Origin: Hallella mizrahii
GTDB taxonomy: Bacteria; Bacteroidota; Bacteroidia; Bacteroidales; Bacteroidaceae
DNA length: 40,602 nt
Assembly: GCF_009695775.1 (NCBI RefSeq)
Contig: NZ_VUNG01000040.1
Span: forward strand, 1-40,602
Direction: 5' to 3'
The position numbers and the translations under genes were made by a program. This document shows, in pieces, positions 40,544 to 40,602 of this stretch (within the stretch, counting starts at the first letter, position 1; every line of letters begins with the position of its first letter). Under the pieces are notes generated by a model. That model was not told the DNA's origin. It searched no databases and was given only the letters and a program-made list of their open reading frames with translations.

Positions 40544-40575
40544 TTTGAATTTTTGGGTGGCGCAAGCTATCTTTG
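40544..40575 (+). promoter_or_regulatory. Promoter of the right-edge gene
   Basis: TTTG (40544-40547), a 20-base spacer and TATCTTTG (40568-40575) match the full Bacteroidetes promoter. The start site would be near 40582, practically at the following ATG, so the transcript may be leaderless or start slightly earlier. Confidence 0.7.
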
Positions 40576-40579
40576 CATC

Positions 40580-40602
40580 ATGTTCGTACACAAGAAACGC
40601 CA
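40580..40602 (+). CDS. Start of a right-edge gene, possibly an IS transposase (partial)
   Basis: Seven codons, MFVHKKR, follow a well-matched promoter and run off the window edge. This beginning resembles the MFV(R/H)KK start I recall for IS1634-like transposases in Bacteroidetes, but seven residues cannot prove it. Confidence 0.4.

Noticed and set aside
40368..40565. A 65-codon minus-strand gene near the right edge
   Set aside because: It crosses a terminator-like hairpin and the right-edge promoter and shows no family features.

Overview
The window looks like a chromosomal segment of a Bacteroidales bacterium, most likely from the Prevotella group. The evidence is: class-typical families (DUF4301, DUF5687, type IX secretion plug protein, fused FeoA-FeoB, short-form prolyl-tRNA synthetase, a methylmalonyl-CoA decarboxylase-type carboxyltransferase cluster); promoters of the Bacteroidetes form TTTG-N19/20-TAnnTTTG; and starts that mostly lack a Shine-Dalgarno sequence. 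Most of it is ordinary core genome. No rRNA, tRNA, CRISPR array or prophage was recognised. The left edge holds the first codons of an unidentified leftward gene, and the right edge holds the first codons of what may be an insertion-sequence transposase.

Layout. 1-2,450 (leftward): methylmalonyl-CoA/propionyl-CoA carboxyltransferase, a 49-residue membrane-pump-like micro-ORF and a biotin carrier, closed by a terminator. 2,575-9,362 (leftward): ftsK DNA translocase, a LolA-like periplasmic carrier, a DUF5687 membrane protein, then agmatine deiminase and N-carbamoylputrescine amidase (agmatine to putrescine). 9,537-12,888 (rightward): a compact RNA-related operon of a DEDDy exonuclease, an RlmI-type 23S methyltransferase and TilS. 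13,015-16,193: DUF4301 and pyruvate kinase. 16,194-21,679 (leftward): T9SS plug protein, phosphoglycerate kinase and FeoAB. A 22-bp tandem repeat lies between pgk and feoB.

21,914-26,335 (rightward): a tight five-gene operon of an RlmD-type 23S uracil methyltransferase, an AraC-type regulator with a metal-binding-like CxxC N-terminus, an EamA transporter, an ABC ATPase-like protein without any recognisable catalytic motif, and a FetB-like permease. A phytase-like secreted protein is convergent and overlaps the permease by 72 nt. 27,263-28,215: a promoter, a compact structured RNA of about 200 nt with an intrinsic terminator, then riboflavin synthase. 28,333-34,068: proS (leftward), then an OmpA lipoprotein, mtgA and a PcrA/UvrD helicase. 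34,158-38,770 (leftward): an unknown protein, three glycosyltransferases and a double zinc-ribbon protein in near-continuous translation, then a separately promoted protein with a long acidic tail. 39,046-40,089: galE.

The parts most worth attention are the structured RNA before riboflavin synthase, the pseudo-ATPase/FetB pair co-transcribed with a metal-type AraC regulator, and DUF4301, whose motif order resembles the UDP-sugar pyrophosphorylase fold. All family calls come from reading motifs by eye, without database searches.
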